Assembly (NCBI GenBank): GCA_039105265.1
Contig: JAPFFF010000007.1
Coordinates: forward strand, 5,766,001-5,830,000
Source of the DNA: Tritrichomonas musculus
Lineage: Eukaryota > Parabasalia > Tritrichomonadida > Tritrichomonadidae
Length of the DNA: 64,000 nt
Reading direction: 5' to 3'
Shown: positions 45,746 to 56,589 of the stretch, piece by piece
Layout: each line of letters opens with the position of its first letter
How positions within the stretch are numbered: position 1 is the first letter of the stretch
Notes under the pieces: model-generated
Told to the model about the DNA's origin: nothing
Seen by the model: the letters and a program-made list of their open reading frames with translations, nothing else
The model's database searches: none
Translations under genes and position numbers: made by a program

Positions 45746-47731
45746 ATGCTGAAAGGAAATTTAAATGCGTCGCAAATTGTCCAAAAAAGATATGCAAAAG
45801 AAGCACATAAGCAAGAAACAACTGATAATAAAATGTTAAATGCGAGATATGTAAAAAAACAAAAAGAATCAGATGATAATTTTCAAAGATTAAATGAATT
45901 AGATAAGCAATTTAAGGATATCATATCTCAAATCAAGCCACATTTTCAAATAATTAATAATTTGGAGCAGATTAAGGTGAGTTTTCCATTTTTATATTAT
46001 AAGTTATTAATTGGTTCTGAAAAAGTTAATCGAAAAGGTAATTTAATTTATGGATTAAGGTATCCACTTTATATAATTCCATATGTTCTTTTATTATCGC
46101 TTTTTGGAAAAAAATTGGTTTTTTTTCTTCATATAATTTTAGCATTTCCAGTTTGGAAGACCATCGTGGATTGGAGGAAAAAATATATTGCCAAGTATCA
46201 AATATCTCTTGATGGAGAAGATTCTTCAATTGATAATTTGATAAATTTGTATATGTCAGGTATAAATGATAATAGAGTTGTACTAGCAATAGATGCAGCC
46301 TCTGTTTCAGCTAGAGTTTCTGTATCTAAAGATGGCGTTATTAAAGGATTACTGAACACAAAATTCACTCAAGATGCCAAAACAATTTTATCATCTTCTC
46401 AAGAATTTGCCAAATTTATTGAGAAACATCAGCAAGAAATTATAAGATATTTTTTTGTTATTTATGCATGCCCACTTTCGCCGTCAGCACAAGCTTTTCC
46501 AGTTGCTTTAATACCTAAAACTTCTGGGAATGCAAACAAAGATATTGTTGCACAATTCAAAAAAATTATACGAAAAGTTAGTTCCAGATTAACAGTCGTT
46601 GGAACCGCATTTGATGGTGATGCTGGTTGGCTTCCAATGGCGAAAAAAGCGGCAATATTAACAAAAGATATGATAATTAATGCTTTATTTAAGAATGAGC
46701 AATTGCAATCACTTGATAATTATTTAGTTTTGAGAAATAATGAAGATTCAGATAGTCAATTATTTTTAATATTTGAGGATATGCTACATTTATTAAAATG
46801 TTTTAGATATAGACTATGTAGTGGATGTAGTATTTGTCCATCAGTTTTTTCTGATGATAATAATTTTATAAATAGTTGTAACCTCGAAAGTGTCGGAATC
46901 CCATCTTGGCTAATTGACAATTCTAAGTACTTGAAGATGGACGATGGAATACCGCTAAAGCTCTTTACATTTGAAAATGTTGAAAAGTGTATCTTGTCTG
47001 ACAGAATAGATTTGGCATATGCTCTTATTCCGTGTACTCTCCTTAAGGACGCAGTAATGAATCCTGATGCAGATCGTGAAACTAGGATTGAAATGATAAG
47101 TCTCGGTTACTCAATCGTTTTCCTCTATTTTAACGAATTAGAAAAATTTTCAAAATTTAAGAAATCACGACTTCAGTCCACCTCAAAAAGAAAAGGAAAA
47201 AACTTATTCTTAACTTTAATGGATAAAAAGTGGTGCGCCAAATATTTATCATTGTGTTCCTCACTTGCTTTTGTTTTAAAAGATAAGAGAGCAGTAGAAC
47301 TGGGTGCTCTTGGCAGCCATTGGTTGGAGCATTTTTTTGGCTTGATACGAACAACGTCACGAAGCAATGACACTTTCGAAAAGTTTGAATATTCTGTTTA
47401 TAATTCAATTTTGTCGACTTTTCTTGAGAAAGAAATTGGTATTAAATTAACCTCTCCCAAAAGAGTGAGTTCTTCAGGAGTAAGACTTGATGAAGCAAGT
47501 GATGTTTTCGGAATTAACCTTACAATTCCATTAAAAATGGCAATGAAACTTCATCTTTCACTCTCATCAGGAGTTTATTGTAAAGAACTATTTCAAAAAA
47601 TTGAACAAATACCAATTGATTTTGAAATTGGAAATGAAATAGAATATATAATGCTTTTGTTGAATTCAAGCATTCAAACACCAAATGTCAGAACACTGTT
47701 TTTCAGAACGAATAACAGTTTCTGTGTGTAA
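45746..47731 (+). CDS. P/THAP-like DDE transposase-type protein, 661 aa
   Basis: An RNase H-like DDE arrangement is visible: VVLAIDAASVSARVSVSKDG (Asp near residue 182), VVGTAFDGDAGWLPMAKKA (Asp near 290), FEDMLHLLKCFRYRL (near 343) and LGSHWLEHFFGLIR (Glu near 527). The last two resemble the HLxKxxRN and LExFFGxxR segments of P-element/THAP9 transposases. The N-terminal ~75 residues are a basic coiled coil. It would cut and paste a DNA transposon. The short C-terminal tail (TLFFRTNNSFCV) differs from the overlapping frame at 47,685-47,930, so a frameshift near 47,700 is possible. The family call is from motif spacing only. Confidence 0.6.
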   Translation: MLKGNLNASQIVQKRYAKEAHKQETTDNKMLNARYVKKQKESDDNFQRLNELDKQFKDIISQIKPHFQIINNLEQIKVSFPFLYYKLLIGSEKVNRKGNLIYGLRYPLYIIPYVLLLSLFGKKLVFFLHIILAFPVWKTIVDWRKKYIAKYQISLDGEDSSIDNLINLYMSGINDNRVVLAIDAASVSARVSVSKDGVIKGLLNTKFTQDAKTILSSSQEFAKFIEKHQQEIIRYFFVIYACPLSPSAQAFPVALIPKTSGNANKDIVAQFKKIIRKVSSRLTVVGTAFDGDAGWLPMAKKAAILTKDMIINALFKNEQLQSLDNYLVLRNNEDSDSQLFLIFEDMLHLLKCFRYRLCSGCSICPSVFSDDNNFINSCNLESVGIPSWLIDNSKYLKMDDGIPLKLFTFENVEKCILSDRIDLAYALIPCTLLKDAVMNPDADRETRIEMISLGYSIVFLYFNELEKFSKFKKSRLQSTSKRKGKNLFLTLMDKKWCAKYLSLCSSLAFVLKDKRAVELGALGSHWLEHFFGLIRTTSRSNDTFEKFEYSVYNSILSTFLEKEIGIKLTSPKRVSSSGVRLDEASDVFGINLTIPLKMAMKLHLSLSSGVYCKELFQKIEQIPIDFEIGNEIEYIMLLLNSSIQTPNVRTLFFRTNNSFCV

Positions 47732-47930
47732 ATCTCAAAGAAGAAACCTATCATTGTCATCTCAATTGACCAAAAATATAGAAGATAACGACAACGACTC
47801 AACTGCTTCTGATCAATCATTCACCAAAAATTCTGTTAAAACAAGAAAAAGTCCAAGGAAACGTAAAATGATATCTGATACTATGTTTGCTATTGAAGAT
47901 GATTTCATTTCAATTGAAAACACATACTAA
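47685..47930 (+). pseudogene. Overlapping frame with basic tail, possibly the displaced C-terminus of the transposase
   Basis: 81 codons in a different frame from the 661-aa gene, overlapping its last 47 bp. The sequence continues as a Ser/Asn/Asp-rich linker and a basic nuclear-localisation-like run (KTRKSPRKRKMIS), then FAIEDDFISIENTY. It reads like a natural C-terminal tail rather than noise. The simplest explanation is one frameshift in the transposase, near a T5 run at ~47,699. Programmed shifting or a separate tiny gene is less likely. Confidence 0.45.
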
Positions 47931-48256
47931 TATCAATTTGGATCAAATAAATGATCATATTCACTATAACAAGATGAATTCATTTTAAAACAAATTAAAA
48001 TTAAACATTTTTTCTTTTTTAAAAATCATTTTAATCAGAATATTTTCTTTAAATTAACCGGAATTGATTTTACCGGAACTAATTTAACCATAATTTAATT
48101 AACCGGAAATGAATTACTATCAATTTTAACAATGATATTCCGTGAAATCCATAATTTTCCCGGAATATAATTATATTAGGAATTTTTCCATAATTTAATT
48201 AACCGGAAATGAATTACTATCAAAAAAATTCCATAATTTTCCGGAATATAATTATA
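47931..48256. repeat. A+T-rich gap with CCGGAA-containing direct repeats
   Basis: About 90-bp and 70-bp versions of one unit lie in tandem (about 48,088-48,172 and 48,188-48,258). Both contain CATAATTTAATTAACCGGAA, ATGAATTACTATCAA, and ATAATTTTCC(C)GGAATATAATTATAT. The second lacks a central stretch. Additional AACCGGAATTGATTTTACCGG words lie just upstream. No gene seen. Confidence 0.7.
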
Positions 48257-49831
48257 TAGTGTATAGACAAAAAAAAATTAATGGACAAAAACGACTTTCA
48301 CTTCACCTCCACATAAAAAGTTGATTTATTTTCTTGAATATTGAAGTGTTTTAAATTATAATTTAATAATATTATTTTATATGTATTATATATTTTATTT
48401 TAATGATTATTACTTTAATTACTTGATTAGATCTGTTGTTAATTTCATAATAAGAAAAACCTATTTTTTACTATTATCTCCATAAGTAATTGATTAAAAT
48501 GGAATTAAAAGTTGAATTATTAATTGACACATGATTCTCATAATTATTGTCAGATAAAATAATTAAAAATCAAAATATAAATTGAAAAAAGGTGTCTAAT
48601 TATTTTCGGTTAAATCAATTTTTTTAATGGATAAAAAATTTTATTATCTTCATAGATATTTGTTGATTTACAAATAATTCATTACATTATTGATATTAAT
48701 CTTAAAAACATAGAAATTATGAAACTAACTTTAAACGGGATCGATTTTTTTAAAAGTCATTATTATTTGCGATTATCAAAAAAACTCTGATTCTTATCTT
48801 TTTTTGGGATAAAAATATGCAAAACATATTTATTATTTAATAAATTGTTTTTTAAATGGATTTTAAGATTTCAAAGTTGGGGTATTGTTAAAATAATATC
48901 GAAAAATTAAAAAACAGAAATTTCATTTTATTTTGGGAAATATTTAGGCAATCTTAAATATTTTGCTATAGGTAAAACACTTAATTCATACTTTTAAAAA
49001 ATATTAGATTGAATCATTGATAACATTTCTTTAAATTGAATTATTCATCTTTTTTTAATAAAATGAAAATTGCCATCAAAGTCATTATTTGCATAAAAGT
49101 ATGATATGATTTTTAAAAAATAGTTTATATTCATCTAATATAAAATCAAATAAAAATAATAGATTTCCAATTTCTTTAACCAATTTATGTAAAAGAACCA
49201 TTTTACAAAAATTCTTAAAAATGTTGAATTTAATTAGATTTTTTCCTCTTTCAAAAAGCTATTTGTGATATCCTTATCATTTAAAATGTTTTATATACTG
49301 AGAACAATATAAATATGCATTAGATTTGCAAAAATAAAGAGGTCTCTTTTTGATATTATTTATCTTAAATAATGAAGATTTTCCCATTTTTTTTATATAA
49401 ATAAAATTAGGTTTAAAAATATATATCAAAAATTCTATTAGTTTGATTAAAACTCCATTATTTAGGATTTTGATGAAAAAAAATTCTAAAAATGATATAA
49501 AAAGGTTATATGAAAACTTTTTGATAAAAAATAAAAAAATTAAAAATTGTTATATCCTAAAATTATTTAGTTCTTTTTCTTATATTACTTTAAAAAAATA
49601 TTTAATATAATATTTATTATTTATAAAGTGGGTAAAATCTGTTTTAAGAACTCATTTATAGAAATGTTTAAAAAATATATGATAATTATAAACTCAAAGA
49701 AAATGCTTGAAAATAGAATATTTTTATTATTAGATGATGAAGTATATTTGTACAAATTTTCAAGGCAAAAATATAATTCTAAAGCAAATTAAGTTGTTTT
49801 TGTCCATTAATTTTTTTTTGTCTATACACTA
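48257..49831. mobile_element. 1575-bp TA-flanked DNA transposon, no intact gene
   Basis: The ends are near-perfect inverted repeats of ~40 bp. The left begins TAGTGTATAGACAAAAAAAA; the right is its complement, ending TTTTTTTTGTCTATACACTA. TA flanks each end (48,255-48,256 and 49,832-49,833), as in Tc1/mariner-like insertions. The interior is A+T-rich without any long frame, so the copy is non-autonomous or decayed. It sits immediately beside the CCGGAA repeats. Confidence 0.85.
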
Positions 49832-50866
49832 TATTACTAATTTTTCTAAGAAATAATTATGGAATTTTTAAAAAAAAAAATTTTATCATGATTTTGATTT
49901 ATATATAATCATTATTTTTAATATAGAAATTTAATTATATTAAAACCAATATAATTATCAAACAAAATTTTAGTATATTTTTATTTTTATGTAAATAAAA
50001 TAAATTATAAGCTCTCACAAATTTATTAATAATTATCTTCATGAATTCTAATGTTCGTTATATCCTATTATTTCATTACATTTTTTTCAACTAAAAATGT
50101 AGTATTTATATGTTTGATCTCTAAAAATCAATATAAAAAGCTTTTATTAAATAATAAAAAAATTGAATGATTTTTTATTCTTATAGAAAAAATTTTAAAA
50201 TTTCAAGATTAAAAAGTTTCATTTTTAAAAAATTCAACGTATAAAAACTTAATTCCCATTGAATATGACAATTATATGCAATATATATTATAATATATTG
50301 AAGTTGTTAAAATATTATTGAAAAATTTTTAGAAATTTATATTTTTTCATTTGATAGCCTTTTGACGGTTTTCTATTCAATTAAAAAAATAAAAAAGCAT
50401 CATTATTTTGTAATTACAGAATATTCAATTAAAAATATATATAAATATACATAATATAATTTATATATAATATTATATATGATTTTTATAACTTATCTTT
50501 GGTTCTAAACCAAAAAAACACTCAAAGGTCAAATAGCTTCACCCCTTCTTATCCATTGGATACTTTTTGAATACAAACTCGTTTGGACACAAAAGCCTAG
50601 AGATGAACATTATTTTATGAAGTTTATTTAAACAATCAAATAATTAAATAAAAATATTATTAGCAATACTCAAAAAGTTTACAATTAATATCAAAAAAAT
50701 TGATTTATTATAATGAATATTTTGCATGAGTTTATTCAATTTTGTATTTTAATAATTTCCCACTTACCCAAATATAAAAAGGCAATGGGTTGGGCTGCCC
50801 AAAGCCAAATTGCCCAAAACCGACATCCTTAATCGGGTACCCCTTACAAGGTCTATTTTAGGGTTT

Positions 50867-50917
<51 letters not shown>

Positions 50918-50920
50918 ATA
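49832..50920. other. A+T-rich gap with inverted-repeat words and a long poly(A)
   Basis: No gene seen. At ~50,530-50,560, TAGCTTCACCCCTTCTTATCCATTGGATAC is the inverted counterpart of GTATCCATTAGAAGGGGTGAAGCTC at ~45,566-45,590, on the other side of the transposase. AGAGATGAACATTATTTT at ~50,599 mirrors AAAAAATGTTCATCTC at ~44,655. These may be the eroded ends of the transposase-bearing element. A GC-richer patch lies at 50,757-50,860. About 46 A residues follow at ~50,870-50,915. Confidence 0.5.
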
Positions 50921-52374
50921 TAGTTGGTGGACATAATTCTGTTTTGGAGACATAATTATGTTTTCACATCATTTCTATATATTCAAATTGGACTTTTAAA
51001 AAAACAATTGTAGAACAATTAATATCATATTGGATACATTTTATTCCCCGATTTTCATTCACTTTTATCAAACTAAATTTGATCATAAATATGATATCGA
51101 ATTTTTAATTTCTGAATATTTTTTTATTATTTGAAAAAAATTATAATTTACTTTTCATCTATAATTAAAATGTATCATTATTATTTATTGAAATAAAATA
51201 GATAATTAGAAAAAATGGTTTCATTTTCATTTCACTACTCAAAAAACTCATTTCATATCACATTTCATGCTTTTACCATAAAAAAAAGGTTGTTTTAATT
51301 TGCTCTAACATAGTTATTATTTTAGAATATAATGTATATATTATATTTTAGAAAAGAATTTATTGAAATAATAATTATATAAAAAGAAAAAGTGTTTTCA
51401 AAATATGACAAAAATCATTCATACAAAATTACTAATTTTGAAAAATGAGTTTATTTCATTTCAAATTAGATGCAGTATTAATCATCTATATGATGCATAT
51501 AATATATTAAATATAATAATATGGTTGAAAAAGAATCAATCTTGGAAAAATTTCATTTTTCTTTTTTTCATTCATAAATCACTCATACATAATTGATATG
51601 ATTTCAGAATTACATTATTTGATAATACATACAATGAAATATATTATTAATCCTCTAAAAATCATTGTTGCCCATCAAGATTTCAGGTTTTTCTAAGAAA
51701 TATACAAATTACACTTTTTTATTTTTTTCTATTATAATAGTATTAAAAATAGCAATTAATCAATAAATATTAGACAAGTATAGAAGAACTATTAAAATAA
51801 TGAAAATAATTTCTCAATGTCTAAAATTGAAAGTCTTTTTCAGTTATTTCAGAAGTTACTCTTTTTCATTAAGGTAATAGATCTTGAGTAGAACCGCCAA
51901 TTTTATTCTTTCAATATCATTATACTATATGCATTATATCAAATATTTAAATAAAAATTTAAAAGTTTTTATTTTTTATTGGAAAAAAACAAAAAAGTGA
52001 TATGATTTTTAACTTTATTTTGTGCATCAAAATTTTCTTATATGAAAGTTTTTAGATATCAATTATCTGACAAAATTATATCATTACTGATTATGAATTA
52101 ATGATATTATTATTAAATCCCAAGTTTCAATTATTGAGAATAAAATAAGCATTTTAACTTTTTTTTACATTAATGGCAAAATTTCATATAAATCACAAAT
52201 ATAATAGCTCATTTAATTAAATAATGATGTACATAAAATACATTAATAAAGTATATAATATTATCAAATTATCTTTAAAAAGTATTGAGAAAAATGTGTT
52301 TTATTTTTGTGTACCATTCAAAAAGTTGAGCAAACATGATTATGTCCCAAAAACATAATTATGTCCACCAACTA
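50921..52374. mobile_element. 1454-bp TA-flanked DNA transposon, no intact gene
   Basis: The left end TAGTTGGTGGACATAATTCT and right end (complement of TAATTATGTCCACCAACTA) form inverted repeats of ~40 bp. These include a second AGACATAATTATG / CATGATTATGTCCC block. TA flanks both sides (50,919-50,920; 52,375-52,376). No long open frame inside; a 63-codon frame at 51,405 has no recognisable content. The long poly(A) stops three bases outside its left flank. Confidence 0.85.
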
Positions 52375-52409
52375 TATATATGTGTTAAAATGAAAAAAAA
52401 AAATTTATA

Positions 52410-55400
52410 TTATGAACAATTATTATTATTAACATTTGGTTCATACTGAATTGAATATGGCATTAAATCCTCTGTTTTCATCTCTTTACCTTCCAGATTG
52501 ATGCACTGTTCAAGTAAATCGTTATCAATTTGGAATTCAATTTTTGTTCCCCAATCCTGAAAAATAAACTCAAGTACATTACAAAAAGCTCTCTGATACT
52601 TCATGTTGTATCCGTTCTTTCCGTTTGGCATTGGCATCATCAACTTCTTCCCTTCGTAAATATATCTCAGCTCTGTCAAGAACGGGCCAATATAAGGCAT
52701 TGTTTTTGTAGGAAACTTGCTTACCTCTTTTTTATAAGCTATGATTGCTTTTGATGTAGGATTGGTAATTGAATGGAGACCGTTAAAAAGAGTAATAAAT
52801 CTTTTGCTAATTTTTTTCCAAGTTTTTTCAAGTCTGTTAATTGGGAAGCATGAAAGAGCTGCATCAATTTCAAATAATAAGAAATAATTTCGAAACTTTT
52901 TGGCCTCTTCCATAACTTTGATCCAATATTCAATCCTTTTGGCACGATTTGTGGAACCTTTGACCATGATTGACATTGCTATGAAAACTGCAGTACTGTT
53001 AAAACGGACATAATATTTCGTGTAGTTTGGAAGGAGTTTTTCTTTTTGTTCTTTATTTTCAAATTTAAAAGAAGCTTGCTTAATTATTTCTGAACGATCA
53101 ATTTTCCTAAATAATTCAAGTTCAACATAAGTAAAATGTTTAACTAGAATTGAAGGATCTACTTTTAATTCTTTCAGATTCATTGAGCGGAAATAATTGT
53201 TAAGCAGCTTGGATGGTTTATTAATAGGAATTGAGTAGTTTTCTGGAGTAGAATTCTTTTGACTAAGTGAATCTAAGCAAGCCTTTAAAAAGCAAATATC
53301 GTTTGCAATGACAGTAATGTGACTATCAACAGGTTTTGATTTCTCTAATGTAATATTTAGTACTTTTCGTAATAATGAACATATTTCAACATTTCCATAA
53401 AAGTCACAAGCAAATAAGTATATCCAAGTAAATATATATTGTATAACAGATTTAATCTGAGGGATATCTGATTCGTTTCCTTCTATCTTTGAAACAATAT
53501 TAAATAGCGATTTTAAGATTTCTTCTTGACTAATTCCTAGGTTATGCCAAGTAAAAATGTGGAGATGGTCTGGATTGGGTTCTGTAATCTGAATTCCAAA
53601 TTTAAAATCAATGAAAGCTTCTGGCGTTATTTTTTCAAGGCAATAGTAACCACCTTGCTCAAATGTAGTAATATCATCTTCATTAGGTTGTAACGTAGTA
53701 GTTAATTTATATTCAATTAAATTATCTATTGGCTTCATTGTTGTTCCAACATTTTGATCCTTTCTATCAACGATCATTCGATAATTATTCTCGAGTTTTT
53801 TGAACTCGGGTTTTGTCTCTTTATTTGCTGTGTAAATTTTCATTTCTTGAAGAGTTAATCTTTGTGATGGAGGCCTCTTTCCTACGCGACTATTTTTGAT
53901 AGGAATATTGGGATCATCCCAAGGACTTGGCTCAACTTGAAGTTCATCATCATTTTCATTGATTTCAGCAAGTTCTTCAACTGGATTTTGCGCATTAAGT
54001 TCTATATTATTGTAATCAGTTGTATCTTCTTCTTGATTATCAGATTCTTTAGTCGTAGAATCTGATGGAATATTAAAACAAAATTTACTGAAAGCAATTT
54101 GAGGATTGTTCATCATTTCAGCTTGATTATTGCTTTTGTTGCTTGCATTCTGTTCAAATAGAGAAAGTGTTGGAACTCGATGAAAACTAAGAGTAGAATT
54201 CTGAAGATTAAGTGGATCTTGAAAAGCTTGTTGTTGCTCTTCGTCAGTTGGATTATAAGTTTCGTTAAGATCATTGAATACTGCTGCTGACATAAATGTC
54301 TTGTTGAGCTGGCTGCCGCTTGAACTATTGGCTCCAGAACTTTTTGATAACTGAATCTCACTATATTCAGATTCATACTCAGTTCCACTCCTAATATATT
54401 CATCCTCTTCAGTTACAGTCTTGATTTCACGATAAGGTTTGGTTTCTTGGTCGCGATACTCTTTTAATTGAATTATTTTTGGAGCTGGAGGTGGCCGACT
54501 GGTTTGTGCTGGTTGTTTGACATAAACATTTGATAGTGGTAAAGGTGGGATTTTATTATTTATTCTTCCTGTTGGAATTACTTTCTTTGACAAATGATTT
54601 AAGGGTGAAAATGGCTGAACAGTGCGAGTATTTGACATAATAACAAGATCTCCTTGAGGTACTTCAATTGGCTCCTTTGAATCGTAATAAAAAGTGAGAT
54701 AACTTGGTTCTGAAATTGAAAGTTTGTTTTTTGGTTTTACTTTCTTCCTTTTGCGTGGAATCACATCCTCTTCCTGTGTTATTTCTGTATCAGTTGTATT
54801 TGATGTTTGATCAGTGTGATAATTATGGGTAAAATTCTGGTATTTAGGTTTAGGGAATCGTTTAAGACTGTTATCATCCTTTGAAATACGATTTTGCTTT
54901 GGAAAATCATCAATAATATTGGCATTGTTATTAGCAATATTTTTTTCAGTAGATGAATTATATCTTTTGCGAGATGGCATCGTTTTTGATAATGGCTCAG
55001 CTGGAGGTGGTTCATTCGAATTTTCTGGCTCTCTTTGCTGTTCTTGTAACTGTTGAGTCCCAAGTTGATTTTGTTTGGGTTGTAATTGTTGGTATCGTTG
55101 TGTTTGTGCTAGTTTTTGTTGTGGCTGATACTGTTGCTGCTGCTGCTTATTTTGTGATTCCTGCATTTGCTGAAATTCTAATTGGTTTTGTTTTTGTTGT
55201 ACTTGTTGATTTCGTTGATTTTGCATTAATTTTTGTTGTTGTTGTTGTTGCTGTTGCTCTTGTTGAATATCTGGTTGATTCTGTTTTTGTTGTATTATCT
55301 GATTTCGTTGTTTTTGTAATTGTTTTTGCTGAAGTTGTCTTTGTTGTAATTGTTGCTGAATACGAGGATCTTGAGTATTGGGAAATCGGTGGTAAAGTAG

Positions 55401-56087
55401 AGATGATTTGGGAGGAAGTTTTTGCATTGCCTGTGGATTTGATGTTTGAGGTGGTGTTTGTTGGGGAGATTGTGGTGGTAGTGGTTGTGGATTTTGTGCC
55501 TGCTTGTTTGGACGGGGTGGTTGACTTTGAGGAAAAGGATATTGTTGCGGCGGTTGTTGTTGAAGGTCTTCCACACTTGAGGATTTTTCATTTATATCTG
55601 CCTGATTTATATTTTTATTTCTAGTTTTTTTCCTTTTTTTTTTTCGATGTTGCTCTTGTGCAGCTTGCTCTTCAGGAGGATGATTGTTATTCGTTTCTTC
55701 TTTATTTCTTCGTAAATCTGGTTTTCCTTGAGGAAGTTGTCTTAATACTTTATTTAAAGGCCTCATTGAAGTGGGAAATGGAGGAGGACGATTATTTAAT
55801 TCACATTGATTTTCTTCATCAGACAAAAATGAAGCTGATGATTTTATTGGTGAATTTAATTGTATATTTTTAGATTCAAAAAAAAGGTTATTTTTTTTTT
55901 GTTGTGCTTCTCTTTGTGACTTTGGTCGCTCCTCTAGTAATTTTATATCACGAGTAATTATTTTGGCTTTCCCCTGAACGTTTATTATATCAGATGAATA
56001 CGATGAATCATAATCTGAATCATCCGATACAATTAAATTGATGTTGTGTTTTGCGTTTGCTGCTAGTCTGATTGGTGGTTTATTCAT
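52410..56087 (-). CDS. RasGEF (CDC25-domain) protein with Gln/Pro-rich N-terminus, 1225 aa
   Basis: A host guanine-nucleotide exchange factor for a Ras-family GTPase. The C-terminal ~250 residues form the CDC25/RasGEF catalytic domain (about 975-1190). It has FTYVELELFRKIDRSEIIKQ, then NSTAVFIAMSIMVKGSTNRA and RIEYWIKVMEEAKKFRNYFL, INRLEKTWKKI and MPYIGPFLTELRYIYEG. A RasGEF_N-like helical region precedes it (about 835-905). The first ~800 residues are disordered and very rich in Gln, Pro and Asn, with long QQQ runs near residues 230-360. Trichomonads encode many Ras-like GTPases. It acts at membranes or the cytoskeleton by family precedent. Confidence 0.9.
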   Translation of the reverse strand: MNKPPIRLAANAKHNINLIVSDDSDYDSSYSSDIINVQGKAKIITRDIKLLEERPKSQREAQQKKNNLFFESKNIQLNSPIKSSASFLSDEENQCELNNRPPPFPTSMRPLNKVLRQLPQGKPDLRRNKEETNNNHPPEEQAAQEQHRKKKRKKTRNKNINQADINEKSSSVEDLQQQPPQQYPFPQSQPPRPNKQAQNPQPLPPQSPQQTPPQTSNPQAMQKLPPKSSLLYHRFPNTQDPRIQQQLQQRQLQQKQLQKQRNQIIQQKQNQPDIQQEQQQQQQQQKLMQNQRNQQVQQKQNQLEFQQMQESQNKQQQQQYQPQQKLAQTQRYQQLQPKQNQLGTQQLQEQQREPENSNEPPPAEPLSKTMPSRKRYNSSTEKNIANNNANIIDDFPKQNRISKDDNSLKRFPKPKYQNFTHNYHTDQTSNTTDTEITQEEDVIPRKRKKVKPKNKLSISEPSYLTFYYDSKEPIEVPQGDLVIMSNTRTVQPFSPLNHLSKKVIPTGRINNKIPPLPLSNVYVKQPAQTSRPPPAPKIIQLKEYRDQETKPYREIKTVTEEDEYIRSGTEYESEYSEIQLSKSSGANSSSGSQLNKTFMSAAVFNDLNETYNPTDEEQQQAFQDPLNLQNSTLSFHRVPTLSLFEQNASNKSNNQAEMMNNPQIAFSKFCFNIPSDSTTKESDNQEEDTTDYNNIELNAQNPVEELAEINENDDELQVEPSPWDDPNIPIKNSRVGKRPPSQRLTLQEMKIYTANKETKPEFKKLENNYRMIVDRKDQNVGTTMKPIDNLIEYKLTTTLQPNEDDITTFEQGGYYCLEKITPEAFIDFKFGIQITEPNPDHLHIFTWHNLGISQEEILKSLFNIVSKIEGNESDIPQIKSVIQYIFTWIYLFACDFYGNVEICSLLRKVLNITLEKSKPVDSHITVIANDICFLKACLDSLSQKNSTPENYSIPINKPSKLLNNYFRSMNLKELKVDPSILVKHFTYVELELFRKIDRSEIIKQASFKFENKEQKEKLLPNYTKYYVRFNSTAVFIAMSIMVKGSTNRAKRIEYWIKVMEEAKKFRNYFLLFEIDAALSCFPINRLEKTWKKISKRFITLFNGLHSITNPTSKAIIAYKKEVSKFPTKTMPYIGPFLTELRYIYEGKKLMMPMPNGKNGYNMKYQRAFCNVLEFIFQDWGTKIEFQIDNDLLEQCINLEGKEMKTEDLMPYSIQYEPNVNNNNCS

Positions 56088-56589
56088 TGATTAAAATTAC
56101 GAAAAGATAAATTATGTTTTTGCCCTTTCAAAAAAAAAAAAAAAAAAAAAAAAAATTGAAAATAAAATGATCTGTTTTTAATAAAATTATTTTTTAATAA
56201 ATGGTTTAATTATCATCAAAACATTAGATTTAAAGCATAAATTGGGGGGTACGACATAAAAAAATTTGAATATAATAATAAAAAAAATTGAATTGTGATC
56301 TTCGTTTTTTATTTTTTTAAATAAATTTTCAAAATTTTTATTTTCTTTCAGTTGTAAATGATAAAAATTAATATATTCATTAGAAATATATTTGATTATA
56401 TGTCATCTAAAGTATTAACCAACTTAAAAGTGATAATAGATCAAATATTAAGATTGATTAATAAATTTTATACGTTTCTTATAAAAATAAATAAATAATT
56501 TAATAATTTGTAAAAACTTACTTGATATTAATCAAATTATATTGTATGCATCAATTTATTTAATGTGAAATCAATACGATTTATAACTA
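56088..56589. other. A+T-rich intergenic DNA upstream of the RasGEF gene
   Basis: No gene seen. It contains a poly(A) run at ~56,130-56,153 and otherwise A/T-rich DNA. The first ~40 bp must hold the RasGEF promoter, but no certain initiator motif is visible. Confidence 0.4.

Noticed and set aside
43081-52409. A CRISPR-like array or a tRNA cluster in the long gene-poor stretch
   Set aside because: Repeats there are transposon ends, homopolymers and two tandem units, with no regular spacer pattern or tRNA-like fold.
54953-55624. A 223-codon plus-strand frame rich in Val, opposite the RasGEF gene
   Set aside because: It is the antisense shadow of the CAA/CCA-rich Gln/Pro tract; its composition mirrors the repeat and it has no domain.
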